64,000 nt of DNA, from positions 1 to 64,000 of the forward strand of contig CAWBAJ010000014.1 of NCBI GenBank assembly GCA_963786765.1, in the 5' to 3' direction. How positions within the stretch are numbered: the first letter of the stretch is position 1; each line of letters begins with the position of its first letter. The notes beneath the pieces were generated by a model. That model had not been told where the DNA came from and made no database searches. It saw only the letters and a list, made by a program, of their open reading frames with translations. Shown here one piece after another: positions 36,501 through 44,008 of this stretch. The translations under genes were made by a program, and so were the position numbers. The stretch comes from DATKNA01 sp963786765 (GTDB lineage: Bacteria > Actinomycetota > Actinomycetes > Actinomycetales > Kineosporiaceae).

Positions 36501-36746
36501 AGCGGTGACGCCGACACAGCGCGATGGGCGTCCCGCGTCGGTCGCCGCGTCGACCCTGCGAACGAGCTGCTCTGGCGCGACGGCCTGCGCGCCGAGTACC
36601 TAGCGGGCAACCGCGAGGCGCAGCGCCGGTTCGTCGACCAGCTGCTGGCTCTCGCCGACGATCTGGAGAGCGACCTCGAGCCCGAGACCGAGCGCCTGCT
36701 CGCCGAGCTCGAGCGCCACGCCACCCCTGTACGCGCCGCACAATGA
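33564..36746 (+). CDS. Large membrane protein with LysM domains and BTAD regulator domain
   Basis: 1060 residues. N-terminal membrane spans (about 20-45, 70-95, 115-135), two LysM peptidoglycan-binding domains near 184 (VHVVKAEDTLWDLAVRYLGD) and 251 (HVVRRGETLSGIAQHELGD), a low-complexity linker, a further span near 400 (GALLAASLVVLLGARRARQ) and a cytoplasmic part ending in a bacterial transcriptional activator domain (BTAD, TPR-like; VIDVAHEVARRALGSGDAD-like segment). Proteins of this make-up close many actinobacterial tad operons and may link the wall to gene control or assembly. No winged helix is clear, so DNA binding is uncertain. The ATG has GAGGAGG and overlaps the previous stop by one base. 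Confidence 0.8.
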   Translation: MPGRRTAARAGRSRGAGVRALLALVVLLALCVGIPIALVALAPTSFPHGWPSPADLVSSLTGRDDGSLFLAALTLAAWAGWATFAVAVLLEIPAQLRGVPAVRVRGLGVQQSLAGGLVAAVLAMLLVPAAAGAAVRSPAYGATASGPTAASVAAAASVGPGAATSQAEAAEPAALPGLPASSGKVHVVKAEDTLWDLAVRYLGDGSQWRRIAALNYDRAQPGGRHLDRSHTLQPGWRLELPAVSQAVPHRGHDHVVRRGETLSGIAQHELGDASRYPELARASKDVQQPDGRHLTDPDLIYPGWHVKVPAAHAVASSRPHVATPGAHDGAGTAVDPLDPSWGQAPEQASAEGPTEQAGRTAAPLRGSATPAPSDRHGPVTEDADEAEVLDVRTATGTGALLAASLVVLLGARRARQRHRRRPGQRIPMPTGGAAQTEAALRAVADPAGLAHVDLALRHLAAEHRSAGRALPGLRAARLTASHLELYMTEVATLPPPWIATSDPTVWAMTHEELRAWPEVDMRAPYPALVTVGHDLEGAHVLVDLEQITALGLEGSDAHAMPVLAALAVELATNPWADDLLVTLVGCLPELPRTVATGRLRHVERVEQLVADLEGRAVDVERVLRESGVEDLAVARANGLAEDAWSPEIVLMTHEVSPALRARLEDVLYRVPRVGMAAVTGGTSGLGEWRLRFDGDGSSARLEPAGLTLRPQRLAGAEYEHLLGVLQLSDADAVPGPDWGALLPVGELALADLPVPSTGSRSVEVRRLASTAPEVPIQVDASSAVDPTERSEQGVGEVVRLPGRAPAVQLFGPVTVLRATGPEPVVVKDGRAVANHVGRATALVAFLACTPHGATTEQVGAALSPVRRLSPSTIWSLASRTRRWLGNDQDGVPYYPRTPDAGAHRLNPVVRTDWSRWLELVGDDAAATPSERLVEALELVSGRPFDGVVERHYAWAEPLRQEMTAAVVDVAHEVARRALGSGDADTARWASRVGRRVDPANELLWRDGLRAEYLAGNREAQRRFVDQLLALADDLESDLEPETERLLAELERHATPVRAAQ

Positions 36747-36779
36747 CTCCCGCGGCGAGCCTGGCGCGAGGATGAGGCC

Positions 36780-37136
36780 ATGAGCGTCAAGGTCGATCTA
36801 CCCAAGCTCCTCGAGATCGCGGCCCGGTTCGAGACCGCGCCGTTGCTGCTGACCACCGACGCAGACGGCCGGCCCCGCGCCTCCGCCGTTGCCGTCACGT
36901 GGGAGGAGGAGGTCGCGACGATCCGGGCCGGGCATCGGACCGTCGCCAACGCTGCCGAGCGCTCCCTCGTCAGCCTGCTCTGGCCGGCGCCCCCCGGGCA
37001 GCGGTTCGCCCTGTTCGTGGACGGGACGGTCGAGGGGACCGCTCCGGACCCGGCGGAGAGCGGGGAGAAGGCGGGCGGGTTCGTGACGATGCGCGCCACG
37101 CGCGCGATCCTTCACGTCGTCGACCGCCCGCACTGA
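36780..37136 (+). CDS. PNPOx-like split-barrel flavin-binding protein
   Basis: 118 residues of the pyridoxamine 5'-phosphate oxidase-like split barrel (LLLTTDADGRPRASAVAVTW). Such small members bind FMN, F420 or haem. The actual substrate is unknown. A short spacing (33 bases) separates it from the tad operon, but function and codon pattern suggest an independent gene. A long palindrome follows. Confidence 0.8.
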   Translation: MSVKVDLPKLLEIAARFETAPLLLTTDADGRPRASAVAVTWEEEVATIRAGHRTVANAAERSLVSLLWPAPPGQRFALFVDGTVEGTAPDPAESGEKAGGFVTMRATRAILHVVDRPH

Positions 37137-37149
37137 ACCGCCATTCCCC

Positions 37150-37208
37150 ACTTGTGTCCCCTCATCGTGATCATTTCCTCAGAATGATCACGACGAGGGG
37201 ACACAAGT
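37150..37208. terminator. Long near-perfect palindrome between convergent genes
   Basis: 26-base arms (37150-37175, 37183-37208) with a single mismatch and a 7-base loop, between the stops of convergent genes. It has the same 7-base loop size and the same genomic position type as 2211-2277. Confidence 0.8.
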
Positions 37209-37215
37209 CGCGCCG

Positions 37216-38193
37216 TCAGAGGGTGAGGAGCACCTTGCCGATGTGGTCGGACGCCTCCACGCGGCGGTGGGCATCCCCGGCGCGGTCCAACGCAAAGGTC
37301 GTGTCGACGATCGGCCGCACGTCGCCGCGGTCTACCAGCGGCCAGACGTGCTCCCGGACGCTCGCCACGATCGCCGCCTTCTCGGCGGCCGGCCGAGCAC
37401 GCAACGACGTCGCGAGCACGGCGGCCCGCTTCGCCATCAGGGCGCCCAGGTTCAGCTCCGCCTTCGTCCCGCCCTGCATCCCGATGACGACCAGGCGCCC
37501 GTTGGTCGCCAGAGCGTCGAGGTTCCGGGTCAGGTAGGACGCGCCCATGATGTCGAGCACCACGTCGACTCCCGCGCCGTCGGTGGCCGTCCGCACCCGC
37601 TCGACGAAGTCCTCCTCGCGGTAGTTCACGAGCACGTTCGCACCGATTTCCTGGCACGCCGCGAGCTTCGCCGCCGACCCGGCCGTCACCGCCACGCGGG
37701 CGCCGAGCACGTGCGCGAGCTGGATCGCCATCGTCCCGATGCCGCTCGACCCGCCGTGCACCAGCAGGGTCTCCTCCCGCCGCAGCCCGGCGAGCATGAA
37801 GACGTTGCTCCACACCGTGCACGCCACCTCGGGCAGGGCGGCGGCGCTGACGACGTCCAGGCCCGCGGGCACCGGCAGCACCTGACCGGCCGGGACGGCG
37901 ACAAGCTCGGCGTATCCGCCACCCGAGAGCAGGGCGCACACCTCGTCGCCCACCGACCAGCCCTCGACCCCATTGCCGACCTCCGCGATCCGCCCACTGC
38001 ACTCCAGCCCCGGCCAGTCCGGCGCCCCGGCGGGTGGTGGGTAGCGGCCCTGGCGCTGCATCAGGTCGGCCCGGTTCACGCCCGCCGCGACCACCTCGAT
38101 CACGACCTCGCCGAACCCGGCGATGGGATCGGGCACCTCGGCGACCTGCAGGACCTCGGGTCCACCGGGCGAGCTGATGACGACCGCGCGCAT
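37216..38193 (-). CDS. Zinc-free quinone oxidoreductase (PIG3-type)
   Basis: 325 residues, medium-chain dehydrogenase fold: MRAVVISSPGGPEVLQV start, GROES-like domain (AAGVNRADLMQRQGRYP), NADPH site VHGGSSGIGTMAIQLA near residue 145. The zinc ligands are absent, as in quinone reductases of the TP53I3/PIG3 group. The ATG at 38193 is preferred over an upstream start because it matches the family N-terminus. Confidence 0.85.
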   Translation of the reverse strand: MRAVVISSPGGPEVLQVAEVPDPIAGFGEVVIEVVAAGVNRADLMQRQGRYPPPAGAPDWPGLECSGRIAEVGNGVEGWSVGDEVCALLSGGGYAELVAVPAGQVLPVPAGLDVVSAAALPEVACTVWSNVFMLAGLRREETLLVHGGSSGIGTMAIQLAHVLGARVAVTAGSAAKLAACQEIGANVLVNYREEDFVERVRTATDGAGVDVVLDIMGASYLTRNLDALATNGRLVVIGMQGGTKAELNLGALMAKRAAVLATSLRARPAAEKAAIVASVREHVWPLVDRGDVRPIVDTTFALDRAGDAHRRVEASDHIGKVLLTL

Positions 38194-38221
38194 ACCCGCG
38201 ACCGTATGCCACGCTGCGGGA

Positions 38222-38854
38222 GTGGCCACGATCCACCACACGACCCTGACGCCGGGCAAGCTCGAGCTCATCACCCAGTGGCTGCCGAGCCGTCCCTGGT
38301 ATCGCGGTGCCGCGGCGCCCGTGCTCGAGAAGGCCGGCGGATTCAGGCTCGACGACCCGGCAGGCGAGGTCGGTATCGAGCTGATGATCGTCGCTGACGC
38401 CGGAGGCGAGCGGTACCTCGTGCCGATGACCTACCGCGGCGCCCCGCTCGACGCGGACGACGCGCTTCTGGGGACGTCCGAGCACGGCGTCCTGGGCCGG
38501 CGCTGGATCTACGACGGCACCCGCGACCCCGTCGCGGTCGAGCAGCTGCTGGCCCTCGCCGCGGGGCACGTCGAGGCCCAGCATCAGAACGTCAGCGACA
38601 CGGTCGACGACACCGTCCGCCCGACCCCACCGCTGACGTACGGGGTGAACGCGGCGCACCCCCTGTCAGCGGTCGACACCGCGACCGGCACGGGCGTCGC
38701 CCTCGAGCCGGAAGGCCTCGCACTCCACATCGTTCGCGTCCTGACCCACGAGACGGATCCCCGGGGTCGCGTCGTCGCGGCAGTCGCGGCGGACGTCCCT
38801 CAGGTGGGTCGGCGCCGCGTCCTCATGGTTGTGGAGGACGGGTCAGGGACATAG
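38222..38854 (+). CDS. Maltokinase N-terminal cap-like domain protein
   Basis: 210 residues beginning MATIHHTTLTPGKLELITQW with GGFRLDDPAGEVGIEL and LVPMTYRGAPL, as in the family named for the N-terminal cap of actinobacterial maltokinases. It occurs here without the kinase domain. The function is unknown. GTG 38222 is divergent from the quinone reductase with only 28 bases between them. Confidence 0.65.
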   Translation: MATIHHTTLTPGKLELITQWLPSRPWYRGAAAPVLEKAGGFRLDDPAGEVGIELMIVADAGGERYLVPMTYRGAPLDADDALLGTSEHGVLGRRWIYDGTRDPVAVEQLLALAAGHVEAQHQNVSDTVDDTVRPTPPLTYGVNAAHPLSAVDTATGTGVALEPEGLALHIVRVLTHETDPRGRVVAAVAADVPQVGRRRVLMVVEDGSGT

Positions 38855-38926
38855 CGGCGCTCGGCCCTCCCCAGGTCGTCGCGGGGGAGGGCGTCGGGCG
38901 CGGTAGCCTCCCGAAAGGAGGTCGTC

Positions 38927-39238
38927 ATGAGCGGATCCGACGTGCGCGCCTCATGGCTGCGCGGCCAGGTCCTGCTGGTCCTCCTGGTGCCCGCACTCGT
39001 CGGCGCATTCGGGCAGCCGATGTCGATCGTCGTCGCGCTCGGCGCCCTCACCCTCGTCTGCGCGACGGTCACCGTTCTCGTCTCGGTCCCGGCCGCCTCG
39101 CCCGTTGCCCTCATGGGAGAGCGGTTGCGGGCCTGGGCCCGCGAGCAGAGCGAGATCCGATGTGCCGAGGCACCGAACCGGGCCGGGCGGCCGCACCCGA
39201 GAGCGCCAGGAGCAGGTTCCGCCGCGCCCGTGTGCTGA
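38927..39238 (+). CDS. DUF6412-like small membrane protein
   Basis: 103 residues with two membrane spans (LLVLLVPALVGAFG, IVVALGALTLVCATVTVLV) and a basic, Ala/Pro-rich tail. I recall the same small protein before yidC-like genes in streptomycetes. TAGCCT at 38904-38909 as -10 and AAAGGAGGT before ATG 38927 point to strong expression. Possibly helps the insertase. Confidence 0.65.
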   Translation: MSGSDVRASWLRGQVLLVLLVPALVGAFGQPMSIVVALGALTLVCATVTVLVSVPAASPVALMGERLRAWAREQSEIRCAEAPNRAGRPHPRAPGAGSAAPVC

Positions 39239-39290
39239 CCGATCGGGCGCGGCAGTGCGTGCCCCGTCCCCCGATCGTTCAGGAGTTCTC

Positions 39291-40085
39291 GTGACCCTCG
39301 TCGACACTGTTCTCAGCCCGTTCGAGCTCGCCCTCTCGTCCGTTCTCGTCGCCGCCCACAGCAGCCTCGTCGCTCTCGGACTCCCCGCGGCAGCCGGAGC
39401 GACGTGGGCGGCATCCATCGCCGTCCTCGTCCTCGTCGTCCGTGTCGCCCTTCTGCCGCTCGTCGTGCGGCAGTTGCGCTCGAGCCGCCGGCTGGCCGTA
39501 GCCGCCCCGGCGCTGCAGGAGATCCGGGACCGTTACCGAGGCGCCCGCGACCCGAAGGCGCTGTCTCAACTGCGTGCCGAGACGCGCCAGGTCTATGCCG
39601 ACGCGGGAGCGAGCCCCGTCGGATTCCTACCCCTGTTGCTGCAGGCGCCGGTGCTGCTCTCGCTGTTCCGGGTGCTCAACGCCGTCGCCCGCGGCCACGC
39701 GGCCGGCGCGCTCGGCCCGGCGATCGTGGCCCAGCTCGACAGCGCCACCCTCGCCGGTGCCTCTCTCACGCAGACGTTGCTCGCGGGCGGTCCCGCGGCC
39801 GCGGTCGCGATCGTGCTCACGCTGGTGATGGCGGGCACGTTGTGGCTCGCCCGGCACCAGCAGCTCACCCGGAACACACCGCCGGCAGCGCTGGACGGCG
39901 CGTCGGGGACCGCAGCACGCCTGATCCGCTGGGTCCTGCCCGCGACGGCGATCGTGTCGGGGCTGACGTTCCCGATCGGCCTGCTCGTCTACCTCGCGTG
40001 CACGAACACGCTGTCGCTGGTCCAGCAGCTGGCGGTCATCCGGTGGTTGCCCACGCCGGGCTCACCGGCCGGCGCGGGCAGCTGA
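39291..40085 (+). CDS. yidC: YidC/Oxa1-family membrane protein insertase
   Basis: 264 residues, the Oxa1 core of five spans: TWAASIAVLVLVVRVALLPLVVRQ, the cytoplasmic helical hairpin (LQEIRDRYRGARDPKALSQL), FLPLLLQAPVLLSLFRVLNAV, and RWVLPATAIVSGLTFPIGLLVYL. It inserts membrane proteins alone or with Sec. Actinobacteria usually carry the main yidC by rnpA near oriC; this shorter copy is probably the second one. GTG 39291 has AGGAG 5 bases upstream. Confidence 0.85.
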   Translation: MTLVDTVLSPFELALSSVLVAAHSSLVALGLPAAAGATWAASIAVLVLVVRVALLPLVVRQLRSSRRLAVAAPALQEIRDRYRGARDPKALSQLRAETRQVYADAGASPVGFLPLLLQAPVLLSLFRVLNAVARGHAAGALGPAIVAQLDSATLAGASLTQTLLAGGPAAAVAIVLTLVMAGTLWLARHQQLTRNTPPAALDGASGTAARLIRWVLPATAIVSGLTFPIGLLVYLACTNTLSLVQQLAVIRWLPTPGSPAGAGS

Positions 40086-40109
40086 ACGCGGGGACGTGAC
40101 CAGGAGGCG

Positions 40110-40736
40110 TCAGGAGGACAGCAGGCGTTCGGCCGTCGCGAGGTCGTCCGGGGTGTCGAGGTCGAGCGCCGCCCGCGGTCCGACCGGAATCCGGGCGAGG
40201 CGTAGCCGGCCGACGAGGTCCCGCAGCGGCGTGCCCGCCGGCGAAGCCGGCAGCGCGGCCCTCAACGCCGCCACCCTGTACACGCCGAGCAGCGGCTGGT
40301 CGCGCCCGCCGGCGTCCACGCCGATCGCGCCCTCCACGCCTGTCGCGCCCTCCGCTGCCGTCGCCCCCTCCACCCCCTGATCGACGGCGTCCAGGAGCAG
40401 GGGAACCGCCTCGCCGGCGAAGGGCGCGTCCCCGGCGCCGACGACGACCAGCGTCGCCGCGGGCTCCAGGACGCCGACCGCGGCCGACAGCCCCGCCACC
40501 GGACCTCCGCCCGGCGGCTCCTCCCGCACCCACCGGACGCCGGTCAGCCGGGCCCGCGCCGGGTGCTCCGGCGGTGCGACGACGACGACGTCTTCGGGTC
40601 CCACGCCAGCCGCCGACGCCAGGCCGCGGACGACGTGCTCGAGCACGGGGACGCCGCCGAGCAGGACGGCGGTCTTGTCGCGCCCCGCCCAGCGTCGTGA
40701 CTCGCCGCCGGCGAGCACGACGACTGCGGTTCCCAC
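40110..40736 (-). CDS. mobA: Molybdenum cofactor guanylyltransferase MobA-like
   Basis: 208 residues, nucleotidyltransferase fold: VVLAGGESRRWAGRDKTAVLLGG holds the GTP site, and GPVAGLSAAVGVLEP and VVGAGDAPF the rest. It attaches GMP to molybdopterin. Residues about 130-150 are a low-complexity insert of repeated (V/T)EGAT that is not part of the family. GTG 40736 gives the normal N-terminus. It is divergent from the cobalamin riboswitch. Confidence 0.8.
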   Translation of the reverse strand: MGTAVVVLAGGESRRWAGRDKTAVLLGGVPVLEHVVRGLASAAGVGPEDVVVVAPPEHPARARLTGVRWVREEPPGGGPVAGLSAAVGVLEPAATLVVVGAGDAPFAGEAVPLLLDAVDQGVEGATAAEGATGVEGAIGVDAGGRDQPLLGVYRVAALRAALPASPAGTPLRDLVGRLRLARIPVGPRAALDLDTPDDLATAERLLSS

Positions 40737-40771
40737 GACGGCAGTCTGCCCCCTGTGAAGGGGAGTATCGT

Positions 40772-40893
40772 CGCAGCGTCGGCATCGCCGACGGGTGCAG
40801 CTGCAGCGAAGCCGGTGCGACTCCGGCACTGTCCCGCAACTGTGAGCGATCCCGTGGGGACCACGAGGTCGTGAGTCAGGTCGCCTGCCCGCA
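40772..40893 (+). promoter_or_regulatory. Cobalamin riboswitch
   Basis: Contains the B12 box core (AGCCGGTGCGACTCCGGC at about 40810, followed by CCCGCAACTGT) and the AGTCAGG...CGCCTGCC element near 40874. It precedes a corrinoid uptake and salvage operon, so high cobalamin should lower its expression. GAGTATCGT at 40763 may be the -10. Ends are approximate. Confidence 0.88.
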
Positions 40894-40902
40894 CCCAGTC
40901 CT

Positions 40903-40923
40903 CGACCCTCGAGGTAAGGGTCG
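40903..40923 (+). terminator. Hairpin after the riboswitch, possible expression platform
   Basis: CGACCCT-N7-AGGGTCG just past the riboswitch. Without a U tract it could serve as a terminator or block the ribosome binding site (CGGAGAA before ATG 40977). Confidence 0.35.
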
Positions 40924-40976
40924 CGCGACGGGCGAGGGACCCGCGTGCGCTCCTGCCCCAGTTCCTCGGAGAACCC

Positions 40977-41969
40977 ATGCAGCGCACCACCAACCCGGCC
41001 CGCGGAAGGCTCCTCGCGGCCGCCATGTGCCTGACAGTCGTGCCCGCCCTCGCCCTGCTCGGCGCCTGCGGCGGCGGCTCATCGGGCGGCACCACCTCGA
41101 CGACGGCGGGCGCCGGCGGGGCGGCGTCCACCTCGGCCTCCGCGCAGACCGCCACCTACCCCGTCACGGTTACCGGCGACAACGGCCAGGTCACCATCCC
41201 CGCCCAGCCGAAGAAGATCGTCAGCCTTGCACCGGCCGACACCGAGATCCTCTACGCCGTCGGCGCCGGCCCGCAGGTGGTCGCCGTCGACGACCAGTCG
41301 AACTACCCGCAGGGCGTGCCGACGACCAAGCTGTCCGGCTACAAGCCGAACGCGGAGGCGATCGCCGGCTACGCGCCCGACCTCGTCGTGCTGTCCGGCG
41401 ACGACAACGGCGTCGTGGCGGCGCTCACCAAGCTCAAGATCCCGGCGCTCGTGGTCGGCGCGCCGAAGACGCTGGACGCGAGCTACGCCGAGTACGCGAC
41501 GCTGGGCAAGGCCACCGGGCACGAGGCCGAGGCGGCCAAGACCGTCCAGCAGGTCAAGGACCGGATCGCCGCCGCCGTCGCGTCCGTGCCGAAGCCCGCC
41601 AAGCCGCTGAAGGTCTACCACGAGCTCGACCAGACCTTCTTCAGCGCGACCAGCAATACCTTCATCGGCAGCGTCTACAAGCTCTTCGGGCTGCAGAACA
41701 TCGCCGACCAGGCCAAGGGCGCCGAGAGCGGCTACCCGCAGCTGTCGGCGGAGTACGTCGTCAAGGCCGCCCCCGACCTCGTCGTTCTCGCCGACACGAA
41801 GTGCTGCCAGCAGACCGAGTCGACCCTGGCCAAGCGGCCGGCATTCGACACGTTGCCGGCCGTGAAGACGAACAAGGTGATCGAGGCGAACGACGACGTC
41901 GTCAGCCGCTGGGGACCGCGCGTCGCCGACTTCGCCGAGCTCGTGGGCAAGGAGCTCGGTGGCAAGTGA
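40977..41969 (+). CDS. Corrinoid ABC transporter substrate-binding lipoprotein (BtuF-like)
   Basis: 330 residues. Lipoprotein signal with lipobox LLGAC near residue 31, Ser/Thr/Gly linker, then a class III binding fold: PKKIVSLAPADTEILYAVGA and YAPDLVVLSGD, LVVLADTKCCQQTEST. The riboswitch and CbiZ point to cobalamin or cobinamide rather than iron siderophores. Anchored on the outer face of the membrane. Confidence 0.85.
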   Translation: MQRTTNPARGRLLAAAMCLTVVPALALLGACGGGSSGGTTSTTAGAGGAASTSASAQTATYPVTVTGDNGQVTIPAQPKKIVSLAPADTEILYAVGAGPQVVAVDDQSNYPQGVPTTKLSGYKPNAEAIAGYAPDLVVLSGDDNGVVAALTKLKIPALVVGAPKTLDASYAEYATLGKATGHEAEAAKTVQQVKDRIAAAVASVPKPAKPLKVYHELDQTFFSATSNTFIGSVYKLFGLQNIADQAKGAESGYPQLSAEYVVKAAPDLVVLADTKCCQQTESTLAKRPAFDTLPAVKTNKVIEANDDVVSRWGPRVADFAELVGKELGGK

Positions 41970-43080
41970 GCGCCTGACCGGGGGTGGCCGCCGTCCGATC
42001 GCGGACGGCGGCGCCTCCGCCGGCGTGACCCCGACGGAGGGCCGGCGGCGCCGCCGGCGGCGGGTCCCCGCCATGCTGGTCGCGACCGTGCTGCTGGTCG
42101 TCGCCGTCCTCTTCGGGGTCGGCGTCGGCACGATCGGGCTGCCGCCCGGCCGTGTCGTCGCCACCCTCCTCGACCACGTGGGCGTGCACGTCGGCACGCC
42201 CCTGCAGGGGGTCGAGGAGCGCATCCTGATGCAGCTGCGTCTGCCTCGGGTGCTGCTCGTCGCCCTCGTCGGAGCCACCCTCGCGGTCGCGGGGGCCAGC
42301 TACCAGGGCGTGTTCCGCAACCCCCTCGCCGACCCCTACCTGCTGGGCTCGGCGGCCGGGGCCGGGCTCGGCGCCACACTCGTGATCGCCTACGCGCCGC
42401 AGAACGCGGGCCCGCTCGGGACGGTCCCGGCCGCCGCGTTCGTCGGCGCCCTCGGCGGTGTCGTCCTCGCGTACCTGCTCGGCGCGGCCGCGAGCCGGGC
42501 GGGTGGTGGCGGTGGGCCCGGCACGCTGCTGCTCGCGGGGATCGCGGTCAGCTCGTTCCTCACCGCGGTGCAGACGTTCGTCCAGCAGGCCCACTCCGAC
42601 GACCTGCGCGCCGTCTACTCGTGGATCTTCGGCCAGCTCGGCACGGCCAGCTGGCAGCAGCTCGGGCAGGTGCTGCCGTACGCCGCCGTGTCCGTCGTCG
42701 TGCTGCTGGGCGCCACCCGCGCCCTCGACGTGCTCGCCGTCGGTGACGACGAGGCGAGCACCCTGGGGCTGCACCCACGCCGGGTGCGCCTCGTCATCCT
42801 CGCCGCCGCCTCGCTCGCCACCGCCGCCGCGGTCTCCGTCAGCGGCCTGATCGGCTTCGTCGGCCTCGTCGTGCCGCACATCGTGCGCCGCCTCGCCGGC
42901 GGGTCGTACCGGATCGTCGTGCCGGTGTCGCTCGTCGGCGGGGGTGCGTTCCTCGTGCTCGCCGACCTCCTCGCACGCACCGTCGTCGCTCCCGCCGAGC
43001 TTCCGATCGGCGTCGTCACCGCCTTCGTGGGGGCGCCGTTCTTCGCGGCGCTGCTGCGATTGGGTGGCGATCGAGGTTGA
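41959..43080 (+). CDS. Corrinoid ABC transporter permease (BtuC-like)
   Basis: 373 residues, FecCD family with about 10 spans. LRLPRVLLVALVGATLAVAG, GVFRNPLADPYLLGSAAGAG and GLIGFVGLVVPHIVRRLAG are signature segments; the last is the coupling region for the ATPase. GTG 41959 overlaps the end of the btuF-like gene by 11 bases and has AAGGAG upstream. Confidence 0.88.
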   Translation: MASERLTGGGRRPIADGGASAGVTPTEGRRRRRRRVPAMLVATVLLVVAVLFGVGVGTIGLPPGRVVATLLDHVGVHVGTPLQGVEERILMQLRLPRVLLVALVGATLAVAGASYQGVFRNPLADPYLLGSAAGAGLGATLVIAYAPQNAGPLGTVPAAAFVGALGGVVLAYLLGAAASRAGGGGGPGTLLLAGIAVSSFLTAVQTFVQQAHSDDLRAVYSWIFGQLGTASWQQLGQVLPYAAVSVVVLLGATRALDVLAVGDDEASTLGLHPRRVRLVILAAASLATAAAVSVSGLIGFVGLVVPHIVRRLAGGSYRIVVPVSLVGGGAFLVLADLLARTVVAPAELPIGVVTAFVGAPFFAALLRLGGDRG

Positions 43081-43180
43081 TTTCTGGCTACATGCCGGGT
43101 GCGACCGTCCAGCATGCGCGGATGATTGGAGGACGGTCTTGACAGCCGCCGGGGTCGGCACCGTGCGAGAGGACGGACGC

Positions 43181-43984
43181 GTGAACGACTCCTGGGCCGG
43201 GGCACTGCTCGAGGTGCGCGGGGTCGGGGTGACCCGGGGGCGGGCCCGACTGCTCGACGCCGTCGACCTGGTGGCGGAACCCCGCTCGTGGACGGCGGTC
43301 GTGGGCCCGAACGGCGCCGGCAAGTCCACCCTCCTGCGCTGCGTCGCCGGCGTGATCAAGCACGACGGCGCGGTGCTCGTGGACGGCAACGGGGTCGAGT
43401 CCCTGTCCTCCCGGGAGCGGGCCCGGGAGATCGGCTACGCCCCGCAGGTGCCGGTCCTGCCCGAGGCCGTGACCGTGAGCGAGTACGTGATGCTGGGCCG
43501 GACCCCGTACCGGTCGCTGCTGGTCGGCCCCCGCCGCCAGGACCGCGAGATCGTGGGGGAGTCGATGCAGCGGCTCGACCTCGGACCACTCGCGGATCGG
43601 GCCCTGCGCACCCTGTCGGGCGGGGAGCGGCAGCGCGCCGTCCTTGCCCGGGCCCTTGCCCAGCAGCCCCGCCTGCTCCTGCTCGACGAGCCGACCGCGT
43701 CGCTCGACCTCGGCCACGCCCAGGGCGTGCTCGAACTGCTCGACGAGCTGCGCCGCGAGCAGGGGATCACCGTCGTCACGACGATCCACGACCTCGTGCT
43801 CGCGGCCCAGTACGCCGACCAGCTCGTGCTGCTCGCCGCCGGACGGGTCGTCGCCGCCGGGCGCCCCCAGGACGTGCTGACCAGCGAGACCCTCTCCACG
43901 CACTACGGAGCGAGCGCCGAGGTGACCGTGGACGCCGCCGGCGTCCGGGTTCACCCCGTGCGCCCCTCCCTCGTCCGACCGTAG
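43181..43984 (+). CDS. Corrinoid ABC transporter ATPase (BtuD-like)
   Basis: 267 residues: Walker A GPNGAGKSTLLRCVAG, signature LSGGERQRAVLARALAQ, Walker B LLLLDEPTASLD, H-loop TTIHDLVLA. GTG 43181 after GAGAGGA is 100 bases downstream of the permease gene; the gap holds nothing I can name. Confidence 0.88.
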   Translation: MNDSWAGALLEVRGVGVTRGRARLLDAVDLVAEPRSWTAVVGPNGAGKSTLLRCVAGVIKHDGAVLVDGNGVESLSSRERAREIGYAPQVPVLPEAVTVSEYVMLGRTPYRSLLVGPRRQDREIVGESMQRLDLGPLADRALRTLSGGERQRAVLARALAQQPRLLLLDEPTASLDLGHAQGVLELLDELRREQGITVVTTIHDLVLAAQYADQLVLLAAGRVVAAGRPQDVLTSETLSTHYGASAEVTVDAAGVRVHPVRPSLVRP

Positions 43985-44008
43985 AACCCGCGGGAGGTGT
44001 GCCCCCTC

